The position numbers were made by a program, and so were the translations under genes. This document shows positions 17,821 to 28,599 of a DNA stretch of 64,000 nt, piece by piece. Under the pieces are notes generated by a model, which was not told the DNA's origin, did no database searches, and was given only the letters and a program-made list of their open reading frames with translations. The stretch's first letter is position 1. Each line of letters begins with the position of its first letter. The stretch is from positions 186,001 to 250,000 of the forward strand of contig JARLJH010000058.1 of the NCBI GenBank assembly GCA_031291305.1. The letters run 5' to 3'. The stretch comes from Rhodoferax sp. (GTDB lineage Bacteria > Pseudomonadota > Gammaproteobacteria > Burkholderiales > Burkholderiaceae_C).

Positions 17821-18225
17821 TCACGCGGCCTGAGCCAGCAGTCCCCGTTGCGACACTGCAGCCAAATCAGATAAGGCTGCCATCGGCCAGTGCTCCGTAG
17901 CCAGCACCCGCTGAGCGTTCAGGCTGGCAATCGGGATTGACGCATCCTGCGGGATACCACCTGAGAGTTGCAACGCCAGATAGCGCCCGCTGCAGACGCG
18001 CAGAAAAGACGCAAAGTTCTCCACCTCGCCTCGCGCCTCGATCAACTCGTCATACAGCTTGGTGCACAGTTGCGGCACGCTCATGCCGTCGCGCCGGGCA
18101 ATGGCATCAAGCACGTTCCAGAACAGGTTTTCCAACCGGATGCTGGTAGCCACACCATGCAAACGCACAGAGCGCGCCCGACTCTCATACAGATGCGGGT
18201 CGGCGCTGATAAAAACCTGGCACAT
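17821..18225 (-). CDS. Ribbon-helix-helix domain protein
   Basis: A 134-residue protein from the ATG at 18225, which has a good upstream site (CCGGAG); an upstream ATG would add an unsupported leader. The segment SRARSVRLHGVATSIRLENLFWNVLDAIARRDGMSV shows the beta-strand plus two helices of the RHH_4-type fold (key parts SVRLHGVATSIRLE and FWNVLDAIA). Such proteins bind DNA as dimers or modulate partners. The C-terminal ~35 residues are unremarkable. It converges on the PAS gene and is preceded by a DJ-1 gene. The target is unknown. Confidence 0.78.
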   Translation of the reverse strand: MCQVFISADPHLYESRARSVRLHGVATSIRLENLFWNVLDAIARRDGMSVPQLCTKLYDELIEARGEVENFASFLRVCSGRYLALQLSGGIPQDASIPIASLNAQRVLATEHWPMAALSDLAAVSQRGLLAQAA

Positions 18226-18327
18226 GATGAAACTCCGGTGAATGACAACACCCATCAGGATGCGGCCCGACACAGAGTGCGTCAATCCGTGCAAACCATG
18301 ACACCGGAGCGCGCACTCCGGCCAACA

Positions 18328-18909
18328 CTACACCGTGATTTGGGTGCCCAGCAGGGTTAGGAACTGCGCCATCCAGGCCGGGTGCGCAGGCCAGGCCGGA
18401 GCACTGACGAGGTTGCCCTCCGTGAATGCACCATCGATAGCGATGTCGGCATAGGTGCCGCCCGCGCGCTCGACCTCATAACGACACGCTGGGTAGGCCG
18501 AGCACGTGCGCCCGGTCAACACACCAGCCCCAGCCAGCAACTGCGCGCCGTGGCAGATGGCAGCCACCGGTTTGTTGGTGCTAAAAAAGTGCTGCACCAT
18601 GGCGACCACAGCCGGGTAGGTACGCAGGTACTCGGGGCCACGGCCACCGGGCAGCACCAATGCGTCGTAGTCTGCCGGGTTGATGTCTGCAAAGCTGGTA
18701 TTCAGCGTGAAGTTGTGCCCGGGCTTTTCGCTGTAGGTCTGGGCACCCTCGAAATCATGGATAGCGGTTTTGATCTGCTCCCCGGCTTTTTTATCAGGGC
18801 ACACCGCATGCACCACATGCCCCACGGTCAGCAGCACCTGAAACGGCACCATGGTTTCGTAGTCTTCACAGTAGTCACCACAAATCATCAATATCTTTTT
18901 GGCCGCCAT
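18328..18909 (-). CDS. DJ-1/PfpI family protein
   Basis: A 193-residue class I glutamine amidotransferase-like protein. The nucleophile elbow is AAICHGAQLL with Cys119-His120; an acidic residue near the N-terminus (YCEDYETM) is placed like the conserved Glu of DJ-1 proteins; LVLPGGRGPEYLR is the family glycine loop. Members act as glyoxalase/deglycase-type or chaperone stress proteins; the exact reaction is not predictable. It is followed by the ribbon-helix-helix gene in the same direction. Confidence 0.88.
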   Translation of the reverse strand: MAAKKILMICGDYCEDYETMVPFQVLLTVGHVVHAVCPDKKAGEQIKTAIHDFEGAQTYSEKPGHNFTLNTSFADINPADYDALVLPGGRGPEYLRTYPAVVAMVQHFFSTNKPVAAICHGAQLLAGAGVLTGRTCSAYPACRYEVERAGGTYADIAIDGAFTEGNLVSAPAWPAHPAWMAQFLTLLGTQITV

Positions 18910-19087
18910 GTCTGTCTCCGTTAGGTTATAAAAAGGGAAGCCGATTTTTAGACCTCTGCGGCGTTTCGTGGTGGTAGCGGGCTGTGACAGCCTTCATCCA
19001 TTTTGCTGACGACGTCTTTTCACAGACAATTCCTGATCCAATGCCTCGCATGCACTTACGCCATGAAACTTGCAACTGCTCAGTAAA

Positions 19088-19900
19088 ATGATGGCAAATC
19101 AAGGGCCCGATATTCCCACGTCAACCATCATGCCGGCAGCCGAAAAACCCAGTCAAACAGAGCTGGGAGAACCATTACTGGAGATTGGTGCTCTTCTGAT
19201 GGCATCCGGCGCGAATACGGCGCGCATCAAAATCACCATCGACAGAATCGCCAGTGCCTTTGGCTGCTTTGCTGAACTCCTAGTCACCCATCATGCGCTG
19301 ATGATGACGCTGACCTATCCAGACAATCACAAGGTGTTTACCAGCGTGAAATGGGTGCCGGGCATGCACCTGAATTTCAACCTGATTTCAGACATCAGCA
19401 CCATGAGCTGGCAAATCGTGCTGGAAAAGTGGCCGGTGGAGCGTATCAGCCAGGAACTGCTGACCCTGAACAGGAAGCCGCTATACCCCAGAACCGTGGT
19501 GTTGCTCTTGGTGGCTCTGGCAGGTGCCGCATTTTGCAGACTGTTTGGCGGCAATCTGACAGAGATGGTAGCCGCCTTTGTCGCATCGTTTTGTGGACTG
19601 TATGTGCGCCAGGAAGCGATCAAGCTGAAATTCAATTTCTATGTTTCCATTTTCTTTGCCTCTGCCACAGCGTCGCTGGTGGCTGGGTCTTACTTCTACT
19701 TCCACCCGGCCGAGGTTTACAGCCATGCGTTTTCAACCTCCGTGTTGTTCCTGATTCCCGGTGTGCCGATGATCCATGCCATTTCGGACTTATTGGACGG
19801 CAACACCATCAATGGCGTCACACGCGGCGTCAACGTCCTGATCATGGCGTTTGCGATTGCCTTGGGCCTGATGGTGGCGTTGTTGACTTACAAGTTCTGA
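19088..19900 (+). CDS. Threonine/serine exporter, ThrE N-terminal-type subunit (YjjP-like)
   Basis: About 270 residues from the ATG at 19088 (an in-frame TTG lies at 19070). The soluble N-terminal segment LLEIGALLMASGANTARIKITIDRIASAFG contains the ThrE family pattern (core GALLMASGANTAR). A second cytoplasmic module and at least four to five hydrophobic helices follow (VVLLLVALAGAAFCRLFGG through ALGLMVALLTY), with the FLIPGVPMIHAISDLLDGN motif. It corresponds to the first part of Corynebacterium ThrE. The second part is the next gene, three bases away, so the exporter is encoded as two subunits. Confidence 0.87.
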   Translation: MMANQGPDIPTSTIMPAAEKPSQTELGEPLLEIGALLMASGANTARIKITIDRIASAFGCFAELLVTHHALMMTLTYPDNHKVFTSVKWVPGMHLNFNLISDISTMSWQIVLEKWPVERISQELLTLNRKPLYPRTVVLLLVALAGAAFCRLFGGNLTEMVAAFVASFCGLYVRQEAIKLKFNFYVSIFFASATASLVAGSYFYFHPAEVYSHAFSTSVLFLIPGVPMIHAISDLLDGNTINGVTRGVNVLIMAFAIALGLMVALLTYKF

Positions 19901-19903
19901 ACC

Positions 19904-20410
19904 ATGAATGCCTTGATGTATCTTGAAAAAGGCGTCTGGCTGGGCTTGGCCGCCATCGGGTTTGCCGTGCTGTTCAATGTGCCACGCCGGGCGCTGGGCA
20001 CCATTTTTGTAATTGCTGCCTTGGGTGGCCTGATCAAACTGCTCATGGTGGAACACGGTATCGTCACTGCCCTGGCGGCTTTTGTCGGCGCTTCGCTGAT
20101 TGGCGTGCTCAGCGTGATGGCCGCCCACAAGCGAAAAGCCCCGCCGATGATTTTTGCCATTCCGGCCGTGATCCCGATGATTCCCGGATTTTTTGCCTAC
20201 CAGGCGATGGTCGGCATGATCGAGCTGACACTTCAGAAAGATCCGCAGCTCTACAGCAAACTGTTTTTTGCAACCGTCAATAACGGTTTGTCCGCCTTGT
20301 TTGTGTTGCTGGCCCTGTCCACTGGCGTGGCCATCCCGATGTTGATCTCGCGCAAACAGACCATCAAACGCCTGCAGGCAGACGAGAATCTTGAAGTGGA
20401 AATGGATTAG
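19904..20410 (+). CDS. Threonine/serine exporter, ThrE C-terminal-type subunit (YjjB-like)
   Basis: A 168-residue membrane protein with five hydrophobic helices. Motifs APPMIFAIPAVIPMIPGFFAY and AYQAMVGMIEL match the second half of ThrE (quoted here by IPAVIPMIPG and AMVGMIEL). It begins three bases after the preceding subunit, so the two are translationally coupled and form one amino-acid exporter in the inner membrane. The substrate (Thr/Ser or another small molecule such as succinate) is inferred from family. Confidence 0.87.
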   Translation: MNALMYLEKGVWLGLAAIGFAVLFNVPRRALGTIFVIAALGGLIKLLMVEHGIVTALAAFVGASLIGVLSVMAAHKRKAPPMIFAIPAVIPMIPGFFAYQAMVGMIELTLQKDPQLYSKLFFATVNNGLSALFVLLALSTGVAIPMLISRKQTIKRLQADENLEVEMD

Positions 20411-20471
20411 ACGGCAGGCCAGCCGACGTACAAGCTTGTCAGCAGCTTTGTGGCCACTGCGACCCGCCTGG

Positions 20472-20530
20472 ACAAATACATAATTGATAGCAGTATGCCC
20501 AGGCCAATCAGGGGCTAAAAGCATTTTTGA
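20472..20530 (-). repeat. Dispersed AT-rich repeat, intergenic copy between the exporter and purC
   Basis: The plus strand reads AATTGATAGCAGTATGCCC, then CAATCAGGGGCTAAAAGCA and TTTTTGA, the reverse orientation of the element. It fills most of the gap between the two convergent genes. Confidence 0.65.
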
Positions 20531-20533
20531 CAC

Positions 20534-21454
20534 TCAAGTTGTGAGGTGCTGCAAGGCTTCCTGATATTTGGCGGCTGTCTTCTCGATCACCTCGCGCGGT
20601 AGGTGCGGCGCTGGTGGCGTCTTGCTCCACGGCTTGCCGCCAACCTGGGCGGTTTCCAGCCAATCACGTAAAAACTGCTTGTCGTAGCTGGGCGGATTGA
20701 TGCCCTCCGCATAGCTCTCGGCCGGCCAGTAGCGTGACGAATCGGGTGTCAACACCTCATCCATCAACACCAGCGTGCCGTCTTTATCCAGACCAAACTC
20801 AAACTTGGTGTCGGCAATGATGATGCCTTTAGCTGCGGCGATCTCGCTGGCGGCTTTGTAGAGAGCGATGCTGATGTCACGGATGCGCCCTGCCAGGTCG
20901 GCACCAATCATCTCCACGGTTTTCTCAAATGTGATGTTTTCATCGTGCTCGCCCATCTCGGCCTTGGCAGCCGGGGTGTAAATGGGCTCGGGCAGTTTGC
21001 TGGCGTTTTGTAATCCGGCAGGCAAGGTCACGCCGCAGACGCTCAGGCTTTCCTGATACTCCTTCCAGCCACTGCCCGCCAGATAACCGCGCACCACGGC
21101 CTCGACGGGAATCGGTTTGAGGCGTTTGACGAGCATGGACCGACCTTCAACCTGTGGCACTTCAGCCGGGGTGACTGCGCTCTCTGGGGAATCGCCGGTG
21201 AGGTGGATGGGGCAAATATTCAGGCCCTTGGGGCCGAGCTTGTCAAACCAGAACAAGGCCATTTGCGTCAACAGCTTGCCCTTGCCGGGAATCGGCTGGC
21301 CCATGATGACGTCAAACGCACTGATGCGGTCACTGGCCACCATCAGGATGCGGTCATCGCCCACGGCATAGTTGTCGCGCACCTTGCCGCGCGCCAGCAG
21401 GGTCAGCGAGGTCAAGGAAGAGGTGTGAACGGTGGATTCAGGTGCGGTGGTCAT
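20534..21454 (-). CDS. purC: Phosphoribosylaminoimidazole-succinocarboxamide synthase
   Basis: A 306-residue SAICAR synthase that joins CAIR with aspartate using ATP, the step after PurE. Signature parts are [29 protein letters not shown] near the N-terminus (core GKVRDNYAV and SDRISAFDV) and [15 protein letters not shown] later. The ATG at 21454 (MTTAPEST) is chosen over one nine codons earlier by comparison with typical N-termini. The long form, with extra C-terminal residues, is usual in proteobacteria of this group. It lies downstream of fba in the same direction. Confidence 0.96.
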   Translation of the reverse strand: MTTAPESTVHTSSLTSLTLLARGKVRDNYAVGDDRILMVASDRISAFDVIMGQPIPGKGKLLTQMALFWFDKLGPKGLNICPIHLTGDSPESAVTPAEVPQVEGRSMLVKRLKPIPVEAVVRGYLAGSGWKEYQESLSVCGVTLPAGLQNASKLPEPIYTPAAKAEMGEHDENITFEKTVEMIGADLAGRIRDISIALYKAASEIAAAKGIIIADTKFEFGLDKDGTLVLMDEVLTPDSSRYWPAESYAEGINPPSYDKQFLRDWLETAQVGGKPWSKTPPAPHLPREVIEKTAAKYQEALQHLTT

Positions 21455-21529
21455 ACGGTGTGCTTCAGTCAATAAATTCAATCTGGCGAAGGGTCGAGTT
21501 TAGGTTCAATGGGCCGATTTTTCACCATG

Positions 21530-21561
21530 AAAAAGGGCCGATGTTTCCACCGGCCCTTTTT
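21530..21561 (-). terminator. Rho-independent terminator after fba
   Basis: Perfect inverted repeat AAAAAGGGCCG / CGGCCCTTTTT around a 10-base loop, 17 bases beyond the fba stop. The T/A tracts on both sides would allow termination on either strand. Confidence 0.87.
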
Positions 21562-21578
21562 GACCCAGTTTGCTCAAG

Positions 21579-22658
<1,080 letters not shown>

Positions 22659-22961
22659 CGACGAATCCTTTTCAGTTAGTTGAGGAAAATATCCGGGCCT
22701 TTCTGCGGCAGTACGCACAGACAGGCATTCGCGTTTTGTACATATCCAAGTTGGCAACCTTGACTGGGTCTTGGAGTGTGAACTCGCGATCAAATTCTAA
22801 AACTCCGGTCAGCAACAAGCTTAACCAACATCAAACGATGACATCATCGTTGCCACCAGTAGTTTGCCGCTGCGGATAAGGCACGATCAGGGTTCAGGCC
22901 GTCATAAAAAAAGCCACATTAAAGTGGCTTTTTGGCAGAGGTAAACACCGCAGCGTAAGAC
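22659..22961. other. 303-base intergenic region between pckG and fba
   Basis: It holds the leader and presumably the promoter of fba on the minus strand, and at 22905-22933 the terminator of pckG. No supported coding sequence or repeat is visible, and I could not assign a clear -35/-10 pair. Confidence 0.5.
22905..22933 (-). terminator. Rho-independent terminator after pckG
   Basis: Stem AAGCCAC / GTGGCTT with a short ATT-AA loop, flanked by runs of A and T. On the minus strand it ends in seven T. It lies 28 bases past the pckG stop. Confidence 0.87.
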
Positions 22962-24854
22962 CTAGGCGACCAATTCCGCTTCAATTCTGGCCTTGGTATC
23001 GGCCAGTTCCTTAGGCATGTGATAAGCCAACTTGGCAAAGAGTTCATCGTGCAACGACATTTCCTCCTTCCACGCAGCCTTGTCAATACTGGTGACCGTT
23101 TTGAACTGCTCGGCAGAAAAGTTCAACCCGTTCCAGTTAAGTGCCGAGTAAGTGGGAGTAATGCCGAAAAAATACTCATTGCCATTGGCGGCTGTGCCAT
23201 CCAGGCGGTCAAGAATCCACTTGAGAACACGCATGTTTTCACCGTAACCTGGCCAGACAAACTTGCCATCCGCATCCTTGCGGAACCAGTTGGTGGTGTA
23301 AATCTTCGGCAACTTGACGCCGCTGGCTTCCAGTTTGGCACCCAGAGTGAGCCAGTGCTGGAAATAGTCGCTCATGTTGTAGCCAGTGAACGGCAACATG
23401 GCAAACGGGTCGCGTCGAACCACACCGGCTTGGCCCACCGCAGCGGCGGTGGTTTCAGAGCCCATGGTGGCGGCCATGTAAACACCGTCAACCCAGGTAC
23501 GGGCTTCAGTCACGAGCGGCACCGTGGTGGCGCGCCGACCACCAAACATGAACGCATCAATGGGTACACCGGCCGGGTTGTCCCACTCAGGATCCAGCGC
23601 CGGGTTGTTGGTGGATGACACGGTAAAACGCGAGTTCGGGTGAGCAGCTTTGGCACCGGTTGCCTTGGCGATTTCTGGGGTCCAGTCATTGCCCTTCCAG
23701 TCGATCAGGTGACTGGGCAGCACTTTGCCGGGAACGTCATGCTCCATGCCTTCCCACCAGACATCACCATCGTCGGTCAGCGCCACATTGGTGTAAATCA
23801 CGTTCTTATCCAGGCAGCGCATGCAGTTGGGATTGGTCAACATGTTGGTACCCGGTGCTACGCCGAAGTATCCCGCTTCAGGATTAATAGCATACAACTT
23901 GCCATCTGCGCCCGGTTTGATCCAGGCAATGTCGTCGCCGACGGTGGTGACCTTCCAGCCGTCAAAGCCTGCCGGTGGCACCAGCATGGCAAAGTTGGTC
24001 TTGCCGCAGGCGCTTGGGAATGCTGCCGCCACATAGTGTTTTTTGCCTTGCGGGTTGGTGGCGCCCAAAATCATCATGTGTTCGGCCAGCCAGCCTTCGT
24101 CACGCGCCATGTTGGATGCAATGCGCAGCGCAAAACATTTCTTGCCCAGCAGAGCATTGCCACCGTAGCCCGAACCATAGCTCCAGATTTCACGCGTTTC
24201 CGGATAGTGAACAATGTATTTGTCCGGGTTGCACGGCCAGGTAACGTCTTTCTGACCCGCTTCCAGGGGCGCGCCCACGGAGTGCACGCAGGGCACAAAC
24301 TCGCCTTCTGCACCCAACACGTCATAGACCGCTTTACCCATGCGTGTCATGATTTTCATGTTGGTCGCCACGTAGGCGCTATCCGAGAGCTCAATGCCGA
24401 TATGCGCGATCGGACTGCCCAGTGGACCCATACTGAACGGGATCACGTACATGGTACGGCCCTTCATGCAACCATCAAACAGTGCCTTTTTGCCGTCTTT
24501 GCCAGTCTGCAACAGCGCGCGCATGTCGGCGGGTGCCATCCAGTTGTTGGTGGGACCGGCATTTTCCTTCTTTTCACTGCAAATGAAAGTGCGGTCTTCA
24601 ACCCGCGCCACATCGCTGGGATCGCTACAGGCCAGAAAACTGTTGGGCCGCTTGACCGGGTTGAGCTTCTTGAACGTGCCACAGTCCACCAGTTGCTGGC
24701 ACAGACGGGCGTATTCCTCTTCTGACCCGTCGCACCAGTAGATGCTGTCGGGCTTTGCCAGAGCGGCAATGTCAGCCACCCAAGAAATAAGACGTTGATT
24801 GGTCACATAAGCGGGGGCCTTGTGGGCTGAATCATGCTGCATGGCTTTGTTCAT
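22962..24854 (-). CDS. pckG: Phosphoenolpyruvate carboxykinase (GTP)
   Basis: A 630-residue gluconeogenic enzyme converting oxaloacetate and GTP to PEP and CO2. The P-loop-type motif [12 protein letters not shown] and the metal/substrate region GDDIAWI are clear, and [14 protein letters not shown] is the GTP-form signature. The start at 24854 has a strong AGGAGG site. The gene lies between fba and pyk. Its upstream gap carries two GAAAC-N3-GTTTC palindromes that may be operators. Confidence 0.97.
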   Translation of the reverse strand: MNKAMQHDSAHKAPAYVTNQRLISWVADIAALAKPDSIYWCDGSEEEYARLCQQLVDCGTFKKLNPVKRPNSFLACSDPSDVARVEDRTFICSEKKENAGPTNNWMAPADMRALLQTGKDGKKALFDGCMKGRTMYVIPFSMGPLGSPIAHIGIELSDSAYVATNMKIMTRMGKAVYDVLGAEGEFVPCVHSVGAPLEAGQKDVTWPCNPDKYIVHYPETREIWSYGSGYGGNALLGKKCFALRIASNMARDEGWLAEHMMILGATNPQGKKHYVAAAFPSACGKTNFAMLVPPAGFDGWKVTTVGDDIAWIKPGADGKLYAINPEAGYFGVAPGTNMLTNPNCMRCLDKNVIYTNVALTDDGDVWWEGMEHDVPGKVLPSHLIDWKGNDWTPEIAKATGAKAAHPNSRFTVSSTNNPALDPEWDNPAGVPIDAFMFGGRRATTVPLVTEARTWVDGVYMAATMGSETTAAAVGQAGVVRRDPFAMLPFTGYNMSDYFQHWLTLGAKLEASGVKLPKIYTTNWFRKDADGKFVWPGYGENMRVLKWILDRLDGTAANGNEYFFGITPTYSALNWNGLNFSAEQFKTVTSIDKAAWKEEMSLHDELFAKLAYHMPKELADTKARIEAELVA

Positions 24855-24939
24855 TGAACCTCCTGGTTAAACCGTTCGTACGCAAAAAGTACGTGGTATT
24901 GTGACAAAGCCTTGCTGCATAAAACCTGTCCTAGCTCAA

Positions 24940-24985
24940 GAAACAGCGTTTCAATCCTCCCAACCCATTGAAACAACGTTTCAAT
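24940..24985 (-). promoter_or_regulatory. Paired GAAAC-N3-GTTTC palindromes upstream of pckG
   Basis: Site 1 GAAACAGCGTTTC (24940-24952) and site 2 ATTGAAACAACGTTTCAAT (24967-24985, perfect 8-base arms) are centred 30 bases apart, about three helical turns. They lie 86-131 bases before the pckG start and abut the pyk stop codon. There is no T-run, so operators are more likely than a terminator. The binding protein is unknown. Confidence 0.62.
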
Positions 24986-26416
24986 CTACTCAACTTGACA
25001 GATTTTGAGCATATTGGCACCGCCCGGCGCGCCCATGGGTTCACCACAAGTGATGACGTATACATCACCTGTTGACACAATATTGAGCACTTTCAAGTCG
25101 CGTTCGGCCTGAGCCAAAGCGGTATCGCGATCCATGCTGGCATCAATCAACAGCGGACGAACATTACGGTAGAGGGTCATCTTGCGCTGTGTGGCAATGT
25201 TGGAGGTCATTGCATAGATGGGTACACGAATCAGGTGGCGGCTCATCCAGCGCGCCGACGAACCGCTTTCCGTCAAGGCCACAATCGCTTTGGCACCGAG
25301 GTGGTGGGCGGTGAATAACGCCCCCATTGAGACCGCGTAAGCGATTTTGGTGAACACCTTGCCAGTGAAATCGGCTTCCAGCTTAAAGGATTCCCCCCCC
25401 TCGGCGGCATGGCATATCTTGGCCATCTCGATCACCGTCTCCAGCGGGTACTTCCCTGCCGCCGTCTCGGCTGAAAGCATTACCGCATCGGTGCCATCGA
25501 GTACGGCGTTGGCCACATCGCTAACCTCGGCACGCGTGGGCACCGGGTTGGTGATCATCGACTCCATCATTTGCGTGGCGGTAATCACCACTCGTTCATG
25601 CTCGCGTGCCAGTTTGATCATGTGCTTTTGCAGTGCAGGAACCACCGCATTGCCCACTTCAACGGCCAAGTCGCCACGTGCCACCATGATGCCGTCACTG
25701 GCCAGCAAGATTTCTTCCAGGTGCGGAATGGCCTCGGCGCGCTCAATCTTGGCTATCAGCCCCGGTTTGTGTCCGCCATCGGCTGCCACATTGCACAACT
25801 GGCGTGCCATTTCCATGTCCGTAGCATTTTTAGGGAAACTCACGGCCACAAAATCTGCCTTGAAACTCATGGCGGTACGGATATCCTCCATGTCCTTGGC
25901 AGTCAGGGCTGGCGCACTCAGGCCACCGCCCTGCTTGTTGATGCCCTTGTTGTTGGACAACTCGCCACCGAGCTTGACGGTGGTGTGAATCGCCGATCCC
26001 TTGACCGCATCCACGGTGATGACAATCAAGCCGTCATTGAGCAACAACACATCGCCCACCTTGACTTCCTGCGGCAACGTTTTGTAGTCCAGACCAACAC
26101 CGTTGACATCACCCAAATCGACGCGGGCCGCATCCAGCACAAACGATTGACCGGGCTCCAGAAACACTTTGCCATCAGCAAACTTGCCCACACGAATCTT
26201 GGGGCCTTGTAAGTCGGCCATGATGCCCACCTCGCGCCCAGCACGCTTGGCAGCTTCTCGCACCAGCTGCGCGCGGTTGATGTGATCCTGGGCAGTTCCG
26301 TGGCTGAAATTGAGCCGCACCACGTTCACTCCAGCGCGAATCATCTGCTCCAGAAGCTGGGGATCACTGGAGGCTGGGCCAAGGGTTGCAACAATTTTGG
26401 TAGCGCGACGCGACAT
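24986..26416 (-). CDS. pyk: Pyruvate kinase
   Basis: A 476-residue enzyme turning PEP and ADP into pyruvate and ATP. Conserved parts are ATLGPASSDP, VVRLNFSHGT, the active-site signature LIAKIERAEAIPHLEEIL (core AKIERAEA), GIMVARGDLAVEVG, and ATQMMESMITNPVPTRAEVSDVANAVLDGTDA (quoted by ATQMMESM and DVANAVLDG). The C-terminal allosteric domain is complete. A run of eight G occurs in the coding strand at 25393-25400 (EGGESF). It precedes pckG in the same direction. Confidence 0.97.
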   Translation of the reverse strand: MSRRATKIVATLGPASSDPQLLEQMIRAGVNVVRLNFSHGTAQDHINRAQLVREAAKRAGREVGIMADLQGPKIRVGKFADGKVFLEPGQSFVLDAARVDLGDVNGVGLDYKTLPQEVKVGDVLLLNDGLIVITVDAVKGSAIHTTVKLGGELSNNKGINKQGGGLSAPALTAKDMEDIRTAMSFKADFVAVSFPKNATDMEMARQLCNVAADGGHKPGLIAKIERAEAIPHLEEILLASDGIMVARGDLAVEVGNAVVPALQKHMIKLAREHERVVITATQMMESMITNPVPTRAEVSDVANAVLDGTDAVMLSAETAAGKYPLETVIEMAKICHAAEGGESFKLEADFTGKVFTKIAYAVSMGALFTAHHLGAKAIVALTESGSSARWMSRHLIRVPIYAMTSNIATQRKMTLYRNVRPLLIDASMDRDTALAQAERDLKVLNIVSTGDVYVITCGEPMGAPGGANMLKICQVE

Positions 26417-26530
26417 GTAGGTAACTCCGTGTAATTTTGTTCCATGATTTTCCCACGGATACGGTTACAAGGGTGCAACAAGCCGTTACCGGCAGGCACC
26501 AGCCTCAATCAACAACGCCCAGGTCGGTAT

Positions 26531-28057
26531 TTAAACGTTGAGCCATTGTGGGTTGAGATAGCAGCCACAACCCAGCAGATGCTGCTCGTCCAGCGGCACC
26601 ACATAAGAGGTTTTGGCCTGGGTTTCACGCGTGACCGGATTGGTGATCACATAGTTGACCCATCCACCCTGCTCCCGGTCACACACATCCCAAGCATCGG
26701 CCACCAATTTGTCCGCGTCCAGCCCAGGAATCACGCGAAGGTCGGTATTGTCTTTCTCTGGCAGAGCTCCGTGCACTTGGTAGATACCAGCTCGGTCAAA
26801 GATGAAGATATACATGTCCCGGTCAATGAATGACTGGCTGCGATCATGAAAGTCTCGCACCGCCTGCTCATAGCCAACACGGCGCAGGTGCCCCATGGCA
26901 TCAAACACGAGTTGACGAGCCTGGTCTGCCGTGCCTTGACGCAAACTGATGTCGCCTACTGAAGTCTCCAGCGTGGAGGCCTGGTTGATCAGGCGATCAG
27001 AGTTTTCTCCCGCGCGGCTGACCAATGCAGAGTTTTCCTGGGTCAGGATGTCGAGGTCACCCACGGCATGTACCACTTCCTCCAGCGCTGCGCTTTGCGA
27101 GGCGCTGCCTTCGGCCATGACGTTGACATTGGTAGCAATCTCTCCAATGCCGGAAATCAGGCTCTCCATGGTCGCGTTGATTTGCTTGATGCCATGCACA
27201 GTTTCGCCCACGCGGCTCGATGACTCAGCAATCAGGTCACGGATTTCGGCTGCTGCACCTTGGCTGCGCTTGGCCAAGTTACGCACTTCAGCAGCAACCA
27301 CCGCAAAACCCCTGCCTTGCTCGCCAGCACGCGCCGCCTCTACCGCAGCATTTAGGGCCAGGAGATTGGTCTGAAACGCAATGCCGTCAATCACACCGAT
27401 GATTTCCGACATGCGCTTGGAAGTGATTTCCAACGGGCCCATGCTTTGCATGGCTTCGTTCATCATCTTGCCAGCATTGTCGGCCTCCTTGTGCAGGTTG
27501 CTGGTCATCATGCTGACTTCACGAGCCGCCTGCGCATTTCGCGCCACAGTTTCGCTGACATGCTTGACATGCACCGAGGTCTGCTGCAGATGCTGACCCT
27601 GCGCCTCAGCGCGCTCCGCCAGACCACGGGTGTCATCCACCAGCTTTTTGCCGGTGTCACCCAACAGCACCGCCGCCGTACGAATGTTTGCCACCATGCT
27701 TGACATATTGGTAACCATCAGTTCCAGATGACTGCCAAAACTCCCTTGGGCCCGCTCACCGCTTGACACTTGCTGCGCCAGATTGCCGTGGGACACCTCA
27801 GTCATTGCGTGATCCATGCGTTCACGTTCATCACGCGTGATGCTGAAGTAGGCCAACTGGAAATACAGCCAGACTGACAGACCACCTCCAGCAATCAGCA
27901 CAAAAACTGCACCTTCCTGCTCAAGGGGCACCGCCTGCGTCAACGCCAAGAACGCCATGACCAGCAGCACCGAGATAATCGGAAATGGCAACAGCCAGAA
28001 ACGCATTCGACCTGATAGTGGCCGAAGCAGAGCGATGGCGGGCGACAGAAGGTTCAT
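26531..28057 (-). CDS. Methyl-accepting chemotaxis protein with C-terminal Cache-like domain
   Basis: A 508-residue receptor. Two membrane helices (residues ~20-40 and ~50-70) flank only a few periplasmic residues, followed by a HAMP-like linker and the signalling coiled coil with the conserved tip [29 protein letters not shown] (core [18 protein letters not shown]). The last ~125 residues (from about [15 protein letters not shown] to [11 protein letters not shown]) resemble a single Cache sensor, with [22 protein letters not shown]. Because no membrane helix follows the signalling domain, this sensor should face the cytoplasm, the reverse of usual MCPs. CheY-like and Hpt genes lie directly upstream. 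Confidence 0.88.
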   Translation of the reverse strand: MNLLSPAIALLRPLSGRMRFWLLPFPIISVLLVMAFLALTQAVPLEQEGAVFVLIAGGGLSVWLYFQLAYFSITRDERERMDHAMTEVSHGNLAQQVSSGERAQGSFGSHLELMVTNMSSMVANIRTAAVLLGDTGKKLVDDTRGLAERAEAQGQHLQQTSVHVKHVSETVARNAQAAREVSMMTSNLHKEADNAGKMMNEAMQSMGPLEITSKRMSEIIGVIDGIAFQTNLLALNAAVEAARAGEQGRGFAVVAAEVRNLAKRSQGAAAEIRDLIAESSSRVGETVHGIKQINATMESLISGIGEIATNVNVMAEGSASQSAALEEVVHAVGDLDILTQENSALVSRAGENSDRLINQASTLETSVGDISLRQGTADQARQLVFDAMGHLRRVGYEQAVRDFHDRSQSFIDRDMYIFIFDRAGIYQVHGALPEKDNTDLRVIPGLDADKLVADAWDVCDREQGGWVNYVITNPVTRETQAKTSYVVPLDEQHLLGCGCYLNPQWLNV

Positions 28058-28093
28058 GGTGGAGTCTTCCTGATCGGCAAGGAAAGGACAGTT

Positions 28094-28477
28094 TTACTTC
28101 AGGGCTTGTTCCAGTTTAGTCTGGAGGATTTCAGGTCGTGGTGGCTTGACGAGGTAACCATACGTGCCTAGCGGCAAAGCCTGCTCCAGCGTCTCGGTGC
28201 TGGCGTCGGCACTCATAAAAATCACCTTCATGTTTTTCACCAGCGGGTTGGCATGCTTGCGAAGTTGCTGCACAAATTCAATGCCATTCATGGGCTGCAT
28301 GTGAATATCGGTGAGTACCAAATCTGGCCTGAAGCTAATCATAGTGCGCAAGGCACTCGCACCATCTGCAGCAATTTCGATGGCCTGAATACCGATACGA
28401 CGCAAGCTGTTCACGACAAAGGTGCGCATCACCTCGTCATCGTCAACGACCAGAATGCGAGCAAGGGACACTTTCAT
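28094..28477 (-). CDS. CheY-like single-domain response regulator
   Basis: A 127-residue receiver domain with no output domain. The acidic pair is in VVDDDEV, the phospho-acceptor Asp in DLVLTDIHMQPMNG, the switch Ser in VIFMSADAS, and the Lys in YLVKPPRP. It lies 36 bases upstream of the MCP gene and 122 bases downstream of the Hpt gene, all in one direction. That suggests a local phosphorelay or an adaptor to the receptor rather than the flagellar CheY. Confidence 0.9.
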   Translation of the reverse strand: MKVSLARILVVDDDEVMRTFVVNSLRRIGIQAIEIAADGASALRTMISFRPDLVLTDIHMQPMNGIEFVQQLRKHANPLVKNMKVIFMSADASTETLEQALPLGTYGYLVKPPRPEILQTKLEQALK

Positions 28478-28599
28478 TGTTTTGACTTCTTAATTAGACA
28501 GACAAGTCGATCAGATCAGTCCAGGTAGACGCTGTTAGCGCATATGTTTCGAATTGATACTAGCAGCATGCACCCAGACAAAGGGGCCAAGGAAGCAGT

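Noticed and set aside
23640-24725. A 361-codon open frame antisense to pckG
   Set aside because: His-rich shadow translation, while the PEP carboxykinase motifs are complete on the minus strand.
24877-24893. Inverted repeat CGTAC-N7-GTACG near the pckG start as a separate operator
   Set aside because: Five-base arms close to the ribosome site could arise by chance; mentioned only alongside the stronger upstream palindromes.
25393-25400. Run of eight G in pyk as a phase-variable site
   Set aside because: It is shorter, and pyruvate kinase is a core enzyme for which switching off is unlikely; the gene is intact.
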